A DNA stretch of 64,000 nucleotides from Oscarella lobularis (taxonomy: Eukaryota; Porifera; Homoscleromorpha; Homosclerophorida; Oscarellidae). This document shows positions 1 to 11,234 of this stretch, piece by piece (position 1 is the stretch's first letter; every line of letters starts with the position of its first letter). The position numbers were made by a program, and so were the translations under genes. The notes beneath the pieces are model-generated. The model ran no database searches. It had not been told where the DNA came from and saw only the letters and a program-made list of their open reading frames with translations. The stretch lies in NCBI RefSeq assembly GCF_947507565.1, contig NC_089175.1, positions 3,895,733 through 3,959,732 of the forward strand, given 5' to 3'.

Positions 1-51
1 TATACGTACGTAGGCATCAGGTTATTGTTTTTTACAGGTTTTTTCTATAAG

Positions 52-233
52 GAATGCCGAACGAAGCAATTCACTCACGCACGAAAGAGGGATGTCCACT
101 CCCAAAGGGAAAAGTCGAGGCTCCGCGAGATTACACATCTCTTCTGAGTAACTGCGTCAGGTTCAATCCTTTAGAGAGGCCCTCGTTTGATGAAATCGTC
201 AGTTTCCTAGGAACTAAACAAACTACTCTCTAA
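52..233 (+). CDS. Protein tyrosine kinase, C-terminal exon (partial)
   Basis: This exon reads through the end of a kinase C-lobe and stops at TAA (231-233). The segment NPLERPSFDEIVSFL is the classic subdomain XI pattern (C-x4-NPxxRPSFxEI) of tyrosine kinases. It is preceded by GMPNEAI and a short Lys/Pro-rich stretch (PLPKG), matching the P-G-M-x-N-E loop between helices F and H. The best start is the acceptor AG at 50-51, because an upstream AG at 37-38 would bring in a stop. The tail after the kinase fold is only about seven residues. The rest of the gene lies outside the window, so receptor and cytoplasmic kinases cannot be told apart. The neighbouring Ig receptors lie on the same strand, but no link is shown. 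Confidence 0.8.
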
Positions 234-1696
234 GTTAGGATCAGTTTATATTTCGCTAAATAACAAGAGCTGCATATTGGGATTGAAAGACCCCTTTGAT
301 TTTTTGTGTAAGTCAATTCGGACGTATACAGTACGCTGTCTCGTACCGTCTCGTACTACATGTATTTATGTGTAGAGGAGATATATTTATCTGCCATTGT
401 GTCACGTGATATTCGATCCTCATCAACAAAGCACGGAGCATAGACGCTTTCTCCTTCTGTCGTGTACACGGCGTCCCGCCAATGTCTAGCCAAACTATTG
501 TGCTGCGGTAAGCCACCGTCGATCGCCTCGCAAGTCAAAGTCGTTGTCTCCGTAGGTTAGAACTCGCAAACCGGCTAAAAGAAGACGCGCGTTGGTCAAT
601 GGCGCTGGTAAGGGAGACAGAAACGTCAAGGCTATTGACATTATCGCAGTGGATGAAGTAGACTCACTAGGTTTAGAATTTCACGTCATCAGGACACTGC
701 TGCTCGAAGCATCTAAGCTTTCAAACGTTTTTTCAAGCGTCTACGAACGTCCATACGCACCAACGTTATCTCTACCACCAAAAGGCAATGTCAAGTCGTG
801 AAGAATATAGGATCTATGCGTGGACGGTCTCTCTGAATCAATCGGTTCTGTCTTGACTACATTGGCTCTCATTTTCTTAGTGAAAAAGCGACAGCGGTCG
901 TCTTGTTATCCGTAGCAGTACCAAGTGTGACAAAAAAGGTATTAGTATTCAACTTATGCAATATGTCAATTAAGTATTTTTGATTAGATAATTGTGAACG
1001 GCTTGAAACTCAAGTACACGACATCACTTATCATTTTGGAGATTTTTACGCCTAGCGCTCAGAAATTTAGGCAGCATTCTTTTACGGTTGCAAGGGATTT
1101 TTATCAGTAGAAACGGTTTTACGCAAAGAGACGAGGAATCTTATGATAGTAAGTTTAATCTTTTTCAATTTACCTAATTTCATTACTCGTTTAGCTAATT
1201 CAATTTGCTCCAAACAATATTAAGCGCGCCTGCGCACATTCACCTGAATCGATTGCCCCGCTGTTCCACTGGTATTTTCTGGACAGTTTTACAGAGCGTG
1301 AGAACCTTTTACTTACCAGCTCGTTTTTGACCGAGGTATCGCAGGTTGCAGGAACTGATTTCCGACCTTCAAGGAGCGGGCCCGCCGCGTATAGTAGCGG
1401 AAACGGCTTACTTCCTGTAGCAGTACTACTGTTTCCAGCTGACTGCATGACACTATGGACTACATCCTGCTTCTCATGATCTACGTGGCAGTGCAAAGAC
1501 TCGGAGGTTTGATTTTAGTTACTGCACAGTAGTATATAGCCACAAGCAGGCGTTGACCGCAAAGTACACAAAAGAGTCCCCAAAGGTGCTTTTGTACGCA
1601 GACGCACAGTCACGTCGATGAGTCTCCCGTTTTTACAAAGCAATAGCGTTGCCCGCCTTCTCCCCTATTGTTGCTCACGCCACTATTTACACGTAG
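234..1696. other. No supportable gene
   Basis: Only short unrelated reading frames occur here (for example around 592-801 on + and 1200-1496 open on both strands). None shows a recognisable domain or a convincing exon boundary. A signal-peptide exon for the Ig receptor that follows is expected here, but I could not identify one. Confidence 0.5.
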
Positions 1697-3308
1697 GAGC
1701 AACGGTGCGGCTAGCTTTGACATCGAATCCTTTGCCCACGCCTGGTCAAAATGCCACATTTTTATGCTCTGTGACCGGTTCTGGTACTATAATTCGCTGG
1801 GAAAAAGACAATACGGTGCTCAATCTAACGAACCCTCGCTACGTATCAACACAAAAACTGTCATCTCTTGACATCCTGTCTTTGGTGAAAACAGATTCCG
1901 GAATGTATCAATGTGTCGCTATGGTTAGCGGAATAGAAGAGAGCGACTTCTTCTATCTTGATGTATTAGGTGAAGACCGTCTAGTAGAATCTCTATAAAT
2001 GAGACTGACTTTGCTTTTAGTGAACCCGGAAATTTCTTATAAGCCGCTCACTGTCGCAACGGAAGGTGAGTCAGTCACTCTCGGTTGTCCATGTCAATAC
2101 TTCACCAAAATGAGTTGGACGTTTAATGGAGTTAACGTCAGTTATAAACCGGGCTATAGTTTGAACCAAGAGAAGACGAACCTGACGATAAATCGAGTAT
2201 CTCGAGTGCACGCTGGGCAATACGTTTGTACTGCTGTCAACTACAATCAACATTATACGGCGACGGGTACACCCTCTCTGGTAGTCTACTGTGCGTATAT
2301 AAAGCTGGTCACCTAAAAGAACGTCTTATTAGTTTGTGGCATTTTTTGCAGATGCTGCCACTGCCGTTCTTCGTGGTTCGGTAAACGGAACCGCTATCGA
2401 AGGCGATGATGTGAACTTTTACTGCAATGCATCTGGACTTCCCACGCCACGAATAGAGTGGAAGAAAAATGATATGCTCGTTTCAGAGTTGGGAAGCAGT
2501 CGGTATGAAATCAGGTTAGACGGAAAAGTTCTATCGATCTCGAGCGTCCAGACGAGCGATACGAGCAACTACACTTGCTCTGTCTACAATAGCGTAGGTG
2601 GAACGTCTAAGTTTCTGCGATTAACCGTAGAAGGTATAGAGAACGCTTGAAATATGAAATGAAACTAAGACAAGTTTATCCAGGACCCCCATCCCCGCCA
2701 AAGCTCTTGAAGGCTAACATAACTATCAATGCCAATTCTATTAGAATGTACGTCAATTGGACTGTTCCCTTCAATGGGAATAGTGCCATAAAGGGGTATA
2801 CATTGCACTATCGACAAAAAGGAGACGCCTTTTGGCATATAATGCTGGTACACAGCTCCCAAGTCTCTGCCACTGTGCCTATACCTATCAACTTATCTGA
2901 CTTGAGAGATTTTGAGTTCTACGTTACAGCTGCCAATCGCCACGGATCGTCTGAAGAATCGGCTATTCTTCAAGTATCTGCGAATAGTTTTATTGTCGTT
3001 GCAACACCAAGTTCGTCGTCAGAACCAACAGGCAATAAAACTACTGTATGGAAACGGATACTAGCTATCAGTCATATGTTTTAGAAAAAGAAAAAGAAGG
3101 TTTCTCAGATTCGGACATTGTCATTGTCGTTGCCGTTTCTGGTTTTACAGTTTGTATCTTGACTACAGCTGCTCTAATTATTATGTTGGTTTATAGACGA
3201 CAGCGTTGGGCTCTTTATCATCCACGTGAGCCAAATGGAACGGTACAAATACTTCGGGTCAGATCTTCCCTATCAGAATCTTCGACTGCAAGCGAAACCC
3301 AAGTATGA
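1697..3308 (+). CDS. Ig(3)-FN3 single-pass membrane receptor
   Basis: Exons 1697-1969, 2021-2290, 2352-2635, 2684-about 3045 and about 3109-3308 (TGA). The first three each encode one Ig domain. Each has a first Cys (for example FLCSV), a Trp about 10-15 residues later (IIRWEK, MSWTFN, IEWKK) and a D-x-G/S-x-Y-x-C end (DSGMYQC, HAGQYVC, TSNYTC). Exon 4 is a fibronectin III domain (PPSPPKLL, conserved NWTVP, Y-x-L-HYRQKG). Exon 5 gives a hydrophobic span (VIVVAVSGFTVCILTTAALI) and a short Ser-rich tail. Introns at 1970-2020, 2291-2351 and 2636-2683 are 48-61 bp and all phase 1, as expected for shuffled extracellular modules. The junction into the membrane exon cannot be placed in frame, so an indel is likely there. 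The signal peptide is not found. Function is unknown; adhesion or recognition is an inference. Confidence 0.85.
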
Positions 3309-3526
3309 CTCTAGTATTAAAAGTTTGTATGGTTTGTTGCATATGACTCAGAGGTACTGCGGTTGGTTTAGTTACGTCTGCCAATAACTGTAGTCCGAAA
3401 CCTAGGTAATAGTTTCAGGATACTACTACAGTAGTAGTAGGAAATTAAAATAGATTTAGATCTCGCGGAATACTCTGTACCCACGGTGACCCACCAATTA
3501 AGTCCTCCCACCCTCTTTGGACCTCG

Positions 3527-3572
3527 CTCCCCCGGATGTTACCGATCCTCAGATCGGTAACATCCGGGGGAG
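3527..3572. repeat. Perfect 21-bp inverted repeat with 4-nt loop
   Basis: Arms 3527-3547 and 3552-3572 are perfect complements around the loop 3548-3551. The arm contains CCCCCGGATGTTACCGATC. Weaker complementarity continues outside the arms. It lies between the two Ig receptor genes, so it could be a small foldback element or a transcript-end hairpin. Confidence 0.85.
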
Positions 3573-4040
3573 AGAGGGTCTGGAACCGAGGCTACTTAGG
3601 CAGTAACTGCGCAGTCTCAACACTCACTCCCTACGGACAGAAGGAAACTCAGCTCGGAGGAACTGTCTGAGATAGCCGTGGGTGTCGAAAAAAGATGAGG
3701 TATTACTTGTAGGAGGCCCAGCCTTTATTTTCACGCCGTGAGAAAAGGGTGGGTCCCACGTGGTGCATGAGTTTACCTGAAGCGTTGGGTACAATCGATA
3801 TTATGCGACTTGATACCACTCAAACTGTACAAGAGTACCTGCGAGTACACGCTGAACCGAGAGAGCCTTGAGGAAGGAAAAGCATGCTTTGTTTATCTTT
3901 CGATATGGTTGGCGCGGTTTGTTTGACCTCTGCGTCATCCATACCCCCCGTGCACATACCATACGTGTACTGCATACCAGACTATAGAAGAGCTTTGTTC
4001 CAGCCTTTGCGATTCAAAAGAACCCCGAAAGTGCAAGGCC
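3573..4040. other. No supportable gene
   Basis: Spacer between the inverted repeat and the second Ig receptor. I see no domain or element in it. The start codon of the next gene should be here, but the signal-peptide frame is open back to a stop at 3924 without an ATG. Confidence 0.5.
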
Positions 4041-5399
4041 TTCAGTGGTGTCAGCTTTCTGCTACTACTCAGCCTACTGCAACTTCAAGTCGCTACAGCA
4101 GGTGAAATGTGCGGTTTAGCTAATAGATGCATGTCGTCACGCTTTCACGTGATGCAGCCGCCAACGGCGTCGTCAAGGTACAAACTTTCCGTGCCGTCAG
4201 TAGCTACAGCAGCACCGTCGCGTCGTGCTACAAGCAAGGCGTTTATCCAAACTTGAGCGTCTCCTGGAAGAAAGATGGTCGTCACATCGACGTCGCTGCT
4301 GACAAACGTTTCTCGTCGAGTGTGAAAATAAGGCCGGGGTCTTCGACTCACTTCTACCTTGAGTTCAAGCCGGCGTTGAGCAGCGACAATAACACAGTCA
4401 TTACATGTCAGCCGGACGGCGAAAAAGAAAGCGAGTCGGCTCGTTTGATCGTGTACGGTACGGAGAACTGTCATCATACAGATATGTATATATAGCATCA
4501 ATGACGTAATTGTTTTAGACTCTGCTCCGATAGTTGAAGCCATTGGAGATGGTTTTGTTACACTACAGGAAAGGAAAATTCTTTATTTCGTCCTCAAGTT
4601 CGAATAGATTTCCAGGGAGGACGGCTCAACCTGATGTACTTTCAAAATGGAAGTTCCAGCCAACACCAGTTGATGGTGTTTATGGGACAAAAGACGTGCT
4701 ATTGACCCCCATTAGAGTTGACGCTACGATGAACGGTCCTCTATCTATCATCGTTTATATGGACGGTTTTCGTTTCACTTACAATATTTTTCGTTTGATC
4801 GTTGTCAATCAAACCGCTACTGCAGCGTTCTCTTCATCTTCACCTTCATCACGTAAGTCTTAGATTGTTATAATAAATTTTTTCTAATTTAATAATTAAT
4901 GACAGATGACGGTGACCCTACTACAAAGTCTATTGGTGATAGTGGCAGCAAAGACAGCAGTAGCAGTGCAAAAAATACGACTCCAGCAATGACTCTGAGT
5001 CCTCCAGGTTCTACGTCAACGAGTCCTACGTTAACGAGTCCTATGTCAACAAGTGCAAGACCGAGTGACGCAAGCAGTTTTGCAAAATTACCCAACAACG
5101 GTAAGTCCCTACGGATATTCATGCTGTTGTCTCTAAAAGTATGATTTAGTTCATTCTAGTCGTGTGCCTTTTACATCAAAATCTTTGAATGACAATAGTA
5201 ATCAGAATACGCGTATTTATCACTATATTGCTATACGTTTTATTTATTTTTAGGCAAGTCCTCACGGGAAGTCATTGCTGGCTCCATTTCCGGAGCTGTT
5301 TTCCTTCTTGCTATCCTCGTAGTGGCGTTGGTATTAATTCATGCTAAATCAAGAATCAAAATGGCAGGCTCGGTTGGAGGCAAATCGCTGCGCACGTGA
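4041..5399 (+). CDS. Ig-like single-pass membrane protein with Ser/Thr-rich stalk
   Basis: The exon ending at 4101 encodes a signal-peptide-like stretch (SFLLLLSLLQLQVATA). Exon 4157-4457 is an Ig-like domain (VASCYKQG, LSVSWKKDG, NTVITCQPDG). Exon 4519-4852 is a second extracellular module starting DSAPIVEAIGDG, rich in beta-strand pattern. Exon 4906-5100 is a Ser/Thr/Pro stalk. Exon 5254-5399 gives a membrane span (VIAGSISGAVFLLAILVVAL) and a short basic tail ending at TGA 5397-5399. The first four introns (4102-4156, 4458-4518, 4853-4905, 5101-5253) are GT-AG. The frame in exon 4519-4852 must shift near 4582 and near 4695, so this copy carries two indels. A fragment similar to this exon recurs at 21841-21985. 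The start codon is not resolved. Confidence 0.75.
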
Positions 5400-7180
5400 C
5401 GGCGGCGGTGTGCCTACTCAGGCTGCTGATATACCGTGGCCTATGGAGGCTATACAAGACAATATCATACACGAAATACAAAGAGACGGAAACGCGACAA
5501 GAGTAGGTTTCTTTTTGGGCTGTTTGCGGCAATTATTTATGATACGTTACAGGCGTTAATGAGCCAACAGAAGCCTCAGCCTCTTGAAAGAGAGAAAGAA
5601 CGTGCCGAGACGGTGGTTTAAGAGTAGAAGCCTGCTGTATGTTTTGAATGTGCCACTCTGCCGCTTTCGTTATCCGGGCCTCACTCCCAGCTTCACGAAT
5701 CTTCTTTGACTTCTTCAAAAACACGGAACAGTGAACGGAACAACGGTGAGAATGCGATTCGAGCGCGCCGCGATCGAACGTTCGAACGTGTTCGAACGTC
5801 CAAAGGGGTTCGAACGTGCATTCGTCGCGATACGGTTTCCCTTCTCTACCGTCGATCGCCTTGCATTGCAGTCAACGTCGTTGTCTCCGTCATCTACGCC
5901 CGATGGGGGAGTGCGAGAGAGACAAGAGACAAGTAAGGTCCTGTGGTAGCAGGTTATATCTCACGCGTCGTCTCGCTTTGAAGAAGCGTCACACGCACTT
6001 GATAAGCAGCATGGTGGTGCCCCGCCGCCGTATGACTCATACAGGCGACGCTGCCGCAGTCATTATCTACCGAAGTCGATCGCAAAAAAACTGCTTGAAG
6101 CTAATCTTCTCCACGACCGTGTCAAACTCTGGTCATATAGCAGTCGGCTCCTACAAAGACTTGCGCCACGCCGTCGTCTTCATGGAAGAATTATCACTGG
6201 GAAAGAACACGATTTCCATTGAATTTGTATCATGGACGTCATTGCATGCCTAGACAATGTAAGCAATACTGTAATTTTATCTCCCCTGCCATTTTGGCCT
6301 CCATAATTAATTCTTTGGCCTCTCCTCTCCCCTCTCCAACACTAGAATTTTGCTTTCTTTGCTTTCTTTGCTAAAGAGAAACTGACCGCAACCATGGAAC
6401 TGTTGAAAATAGATGCACCAGGTATTTATTGGTGCTCTCTTTTCATCCGTCTTTTTTCCTTTGTAGGCACATTCGTGAAGCATTTCGATGTCGTCATTCA
6501 CCTCTGGGCCCCGAGGTGACTAAACAAAACCGGCTCAACTCTTAAGCCAGAGAGGTGAAACGTGGCTTGAACGCAGGGGATTCCATCCCCTACTCCAGTG
6601 GCATGAGTGATAAACTGCCACCCCACTTGGGCAAGACGCGGTGGGTTACAATAGCGGTCCCCCTGGATTCAGGCCGGCAGCACTCACATCCGAGTGCTGT
6701 CGGTCCCAGGCGTCCGAGCCGGGAGACTAAACAGGCTCAAACTCCGAGGGGGGAGTAGCGAGGTTGACCCCCATCCACCCGAGGGTGGACACAGGAAAAG
6801 ACAAAAGACCTCTGTGCAAATTTTTTCGTACTTCCGGTTTACTTCCGGCTTTTATTTAATAAAATTATTATGTCGTCTACGTGTTTTACGTTTACAACGC
6901 GTTTCGACACGTGCGCGCGAGACCTCTTGCCAAGCGTCCCGGAGCAGTTTTTAAAATCTAATGGGAGGGTCATGCTCAGGACCCTTCTCATGCTCATGGC
7001 TACTACAACTATAAAAAATCATCTTTATAAACACAAAAAAATCTTTCAAAAACTCTTCTCAAGCCACAAGAGAGTGAAGTGAAATATCATCTCTAAATTT
7101 GTATCTGAGAAGCAACATTCAATGACACGTACGTCCTAAAGGTTTCTTTACCTGTCGTGATTGGGGAGACACTTTATTGG
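5400..7180. other. No recognised gene; GC-rich block at about 6500-6800
   Basis: Several frames are open around 5700-6250 on +, one of them Arg/Leu-rich, but no family is recognisable. The stretch 6500-6800 is GC-rich, rich in short G and C runs, and unlike its AT-richer flanks. It resembles an untranslated leader of a retroelement or structured RNA only in composition. I would not call a gene. Confidence 0.4.
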
Positions 7181-7601
7181 CTGGCTGGCTGGCCGAAGTG
7201 ATCCAGATTCACCGCTTGGCCGTCGTTCCTCTCATAGATATACTCCGCCCAAAGAGAAGAGTACTTCGTTGAGACTTCTCTTATAATACGTTCACTTGTC
7301 GTTGAGAATTTGACTTGATAGCAACGCGACTGGGACCGAGAGCGACGTCGAAAACATTGACAATCGCACTCCCGTCAATGGGATCAACCCTCGCATCGCA
7401 CGAAGCTAGAGACTGTATAAGACGATCGTCTATAGGTAAAGTCTGAGCACACTTGCCTCTGCGCATAAGGGTTCGCTAAACACACAGTAGCTAACCGGTA
7501 TCGATTCCGGAAATCCTTTCAGCAACCCGACTATCTGCGTCACAGTACTCTCTACAAGAACAACGTACGCACAAAAAGCAAAATAAGTCTAATTATCTTA
7601 C

Positions 7602-9458
7602 CCAACATCGCTAGCGAATTGACGCAACTCACTGGTAGACACGAACCCATCACGATTCACGTCAATGGCATCAAAAACCAACTGCATCTGCCGTACATCA
7701 TCCGCATTCAAATTTTCAGACAGACTCCTAGTAGAAAAACGTAGTCCTAGCAAAATAAGATCAACTGCCGAATGACGTACCGTCGCAACGTAGACTGTTT
7801 TGTCTGTTTCATAGCCGCCATAAACTCTTCAACTTCGGCCTTCCGTGTCCTTACTCACGACGCCGCTGCGCCGTCGACGAGCCGGCTCAACTGCATCGTC
7901 ATCCGCGACGACTTCATCTTCTGGAATAACAGGACTCGTTTCCACGTCCCTCGCAGTGGCTGCGAGTCGCGAACGCGATGTCTGCTTCAGCATGCACGCC
8001 AAACCGACTGAAACAAGACTCCAAATAATAATACAAGAAAGACACATTTTCCAACCTACCCAACGACTTTTTGCCAACGTCGAAGAGTCTGCCAGCCCGG
8101 GTGAACGTCGCTGGACGCGTCTCTCGCCACGGCAGACTGAAATTTGGCGCTACTTCGACGCCGCTTTCGTTCCAAATGAACAGACATGAATCGTTCCGAC
8201 GGTTCCCGCGGCAGAGCGGCGAGGACCTCGTCTCTCTAAGCATCACTGGTATAGCCGAAGCGAGGATTTCTCGTCGATCTTTCTCGTCGGCGGAGGAGAA
8301 TCGTTTGACCTTGAAAACCAACGTTGAATTCGTATTAGATATTAGGAGTTTAGGATTATCTACCTGCATGTCGTCCTTTGTAAGTCGTACGACGGCTGCC
8401 CACGTTGTCGTACATTGCGCAATAGTTGGGAGCTGAAAAGACGGTTGTGACGAGAGGAAAAGGGAATTTTTTCTTGCGCGTTGCGGCGAAATGATAGCCG
8501 ACGCCCTATGAAAAAAAGAGACTCAGCTAGACTTCTCCCCCAGTGCGAGTCTCTTACATTTTCAATGCACTGGTGAGCTCTTATGATGCCCGTTAGAGAA
8601 TTTTCGCCTAAGAATACTCGCAAGGCTTCGTAGCCGTACAAGTAGGAACAGCCGCGCGGCGGATTTGGCAAAAAATCAAGCTCAAGAAACTATAGCCAGA
8701 AAACCGATTTAATTAATAATTACAAAAGAATTTCATATAACGACTTACTTCCTGATAGTCTTTATCATTAAAAGTTTCCGTAACTTCCTCATTAAAAGGA
8801 TCCAACCAGAGCAGATCGCAGAACAAGCCGGTAAGAGGAGGCTCCCCAAATCGATCCAGCGCTCGAATATCGTCAACAGAATGCAAATGAGGACCTACAA
8901 GAAAAAATAATAAATAGACATAGTAGGAATTCTAATACGTGCACTCACTTATTCCACCATGCAAACAGAGCCATATCCCAATGACGTAGCGAGACAAGCA
9001 ATAGGTAGACAATCAAAACACGCCATAAACGATCATGCAGGCGAACGAATTGGGACTGCGATCGACGTAGTCGCCGAGGAAGAGAAACGTCGAGTTGTTT
9101 CGCGGCTCGCTTTGAGACCGGATTGGGAAGACGGCGCGTTTGGGACGGCGTTTTCGGTGTGTCGTGCAGGAGACCGCCGCCGGCGGTACGAAACAATTTA
9201 ATCAGATCTAAAAATTGGCCGTGAACGTCACCACAAATCTAAAAATAAATAAATTGAAATATAATCCTCCATCCGCCCACATGTATAATAGGACTAGCAT
9301 TAAGGTTCTAAGGTACGGTACCCCTATAGGAAGTCTTATATCTACGTATGTTGTACCGTCACTGGTGCGTCGAGTTCGAGCACATTCGGCTCGCTTTTCA
9401 CGGCTTCTTCAGCTTCGGCGATTATAGCAAAAACAATCGATTCGTCGATGAGCTTCGC
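7602..9458 (-). CDS. Calcineurin A-like Ser/Thr phosphatase with EF-hand; GNHE motif missing
   Basis: Exons in order: 9357-9458 (ends LDAPVT), 8949-9238, 8749-8894, 8558-8689, 8364-8505, then exons to 7602-7727. PPP-family motifs are clear: ICGDVHGQF, FLGDYVDR, CLHGGIS, DDIRALDRF, RGCSYLYGY, IIRAHQ, FSAPNY. The order and the RGCSYxYxY and DDIRxLDRF signatures point to calcineurin A (PP2B) rather than PP1/PP2A. Between GDYVDRS and the CLPIA segment only a few residues remain where about 50 are expected, so the metal-binding GNHE motif is absent. Exon 7602-7727 encodes a canonical EF-hand loop, DVNRDGFVSTSE. Animal calcineurin A has no EF-hand of its own. Introns are 44-118 bp. A +1 disruption lies near 8398. 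A further C-terminal exon may lie at 7281-7466. The N-terminus upstream of 9458 is not resolved. Confidence 0.75.
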
Positions 9459-9474
9459 CTAATAGAAATCCATG

Positions 9475-9502
9475 GCGGGGGGGGGGGGGGGGGGGGAGGG
9501 GG
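9475..9502. repeat. Poly-G tract
   Basis: About 20 consecutive G, then AGGGGG. It lies just upstream (in - strand terms) of the phosphatase exon 9357-9458. Its length is unreliable in any sequencing technology. Confidence 0.9.
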
Positions 9503-11234
9503 CTTAGGCTAATCGGGTTGCTATGAGCGAGTTTCGCGAGTTTCTTCGTCGAATGCACGCGCGATTGGCCCCAAGCGCTTGTCTGTTTCGCTTCGGGGTG
9601 GTTTCGTTATGAGGTTTTACCGTTTCGATGCGGGGATCGATCGCAGACGTGAGTGCGGCGTCTTTTTGCGTCGATTCGTTTCGCTACCGCGTTGACGAGC
9701 GTCGCCTAGATGTCTTCGAGTCGTACGCGCCGGTCGAGAATGTCCGTCTTCTCCATAAGAACGAGTCGCGGAAATACGCCTTGATACGGGCACTCGGACG
9801 AATGCACGATAAACATTTGATCAAAACATACGTGTCGATGTGAAAAGAGAGCAAACGAACATCGATAATGGAAAGAAAACGAAGGACCACGAGGAGCCGC
9901 CATTGTTCAGGCGCCAATTTCGACCACGGTACGTCACCGTAAAGAACACGTGAAAAATTGGCGCGAATTTTCTCGACGAACCAGCGACTTGTTGCCCCGG
10001 TGAATTCAAGACAATGCCGTCATCAACGGATATTGCATAACGATTGCATCAGCTTTCGTATAAAAGCGGCTGCACGCGGCGCACAGCTTCAGTTCTGGCT
10101 AGGTGGGGAAAGCCTAAAGGGCGGAACCCTGGAAGTCGTCGGCGTTGGGAAAGCCATGGTCATGTCAACATCAAACGTGCTCAGCCGGTTGCCAATCCTT
10201 GCTGAAGCTGTAAGGTGCAGTGGATGAGCGTCGCGCGAGTTCTTCTCGTGGCGCGCGATTGGCACTGGGAATGTCATAAAAGGTCCGTTGGATGGCTTGG
10301 GTCGCGAAGTCTGGCGTCCGCGTTATACCGAGTTGGCGTCAGGCTCAGATCAGTTCACTTTCCCGCCAAAGAAACGTGTGGGGGGCCCAGTGTCTCGTGG
10401 CTGTTTCTCACTCGGCTTAGTGACCTATAGCCTAAGATGACCTGACTTCCCAGACCAAAATCAAAGCACGTACTAGTTGACCTCTGATTATGTGTGGACT
10501 CGCGTTCGGCGCCTTCCCTCAACCCGGTAGTCCCGCTTCCTCTCAAGCGAAGGACTATGGCCCCATGGGTCGCGGTGCAACGAGGTCGGGGGGACGGTGT
10601 GGGAGAGCCGTTCTCGATCCTAGGCCGCACCGTCGTGGTTTGAGCCTATGATGCTACGGCTCGCTCTCAAACATTTTTGGGCTACTCAGCGTTCGAACCT
10701 CCACGCGGTGTAGCCTGGATTACGCCAATACGAACGCAGGACTACAAGGTACGTACACGGATTAATCGAACAGATAATGTCTTTTGTTTTTCTAGGTGCT
10801 TTTCTTCACTGAAAGAATACGAAGGCTTTTTTTGAAATCGCGGAACACTGCATGACGTTGTCTAGTTTACTGAACGCATTTACGTGCGCGGATAGACTGC
10901 ATTTTAGTTAGTAAATAAATGCGCGGCTTTTTCTGCGAACAAAACGATAGAAATGGACTAAGAAAATATGTACAAGTACGAACGATACTTGGATCCCGTA
11001 TCAGCAATTCTCAGTGTTGCGTTTTGTCTCTGCGTCTACGCGTCCATTCAGCGACTAGTAGCTCCCTCTCGCGTCGGCCGTTGACGAGAATGGAACGATT
11101 CTCGCGCGCTCGGCGGCACAGATAGAGCAGCGTCGAACCTATGCTCCCACAATTAATTAATTAAGGCGTTGCTTTGTAGATTCTCTAGCCGTTTTGACCT
11201 GTAGGGACGTGGAAAATTTCGCCTGTACGCTTAC
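9503..11234. other. No supportable gene
   Basis: The missing first exon of the phosphatase may lie at 9500-9660, where a weak AFDEET-like frame is open on the - strand. The part 10080-10760 is GC-rich with short inverted motifs and looks like repeat or untranslated sequence. A GTTCGAACC motif near 10692 resembles a tRNA B box, but no tRNA fold surrounds it. Confidence 0.4.

Noticed and set aside
1200-1496. 98-residue protein on the - strand, also open on +
   Set aside because: No domain, no splice context, and both strands are open, so there is no support for coding.
6500-6830. Structured non-coding RNA or retroelement leader
   Set aside because: Only base composition suggests it. No conserved motif or second copy in the window supports a call.
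7829-8077. Signal-anchor protein on the - strand (hydrophobic CIIIWSLVSVGLAC)
   Set aside because: The hydrophobic stretch spans what is better explained as an intron ending in TTGTTTCAG within the phosphatase gene.
8071-8436. + strand frame with EENRLTLK resembling the calcineurin autoinhibitory region
   Set aside because: It lies antisense to the phosphatase exons. The - strand frame continues the catalytic domain, so the resemblance is chance.
10680-10710. tRNA gene suggested by GTTCGAACC
   Set aside because: The bases around the motif do not pair as a T arm and no acceptor or anticodon stem can be drawn.
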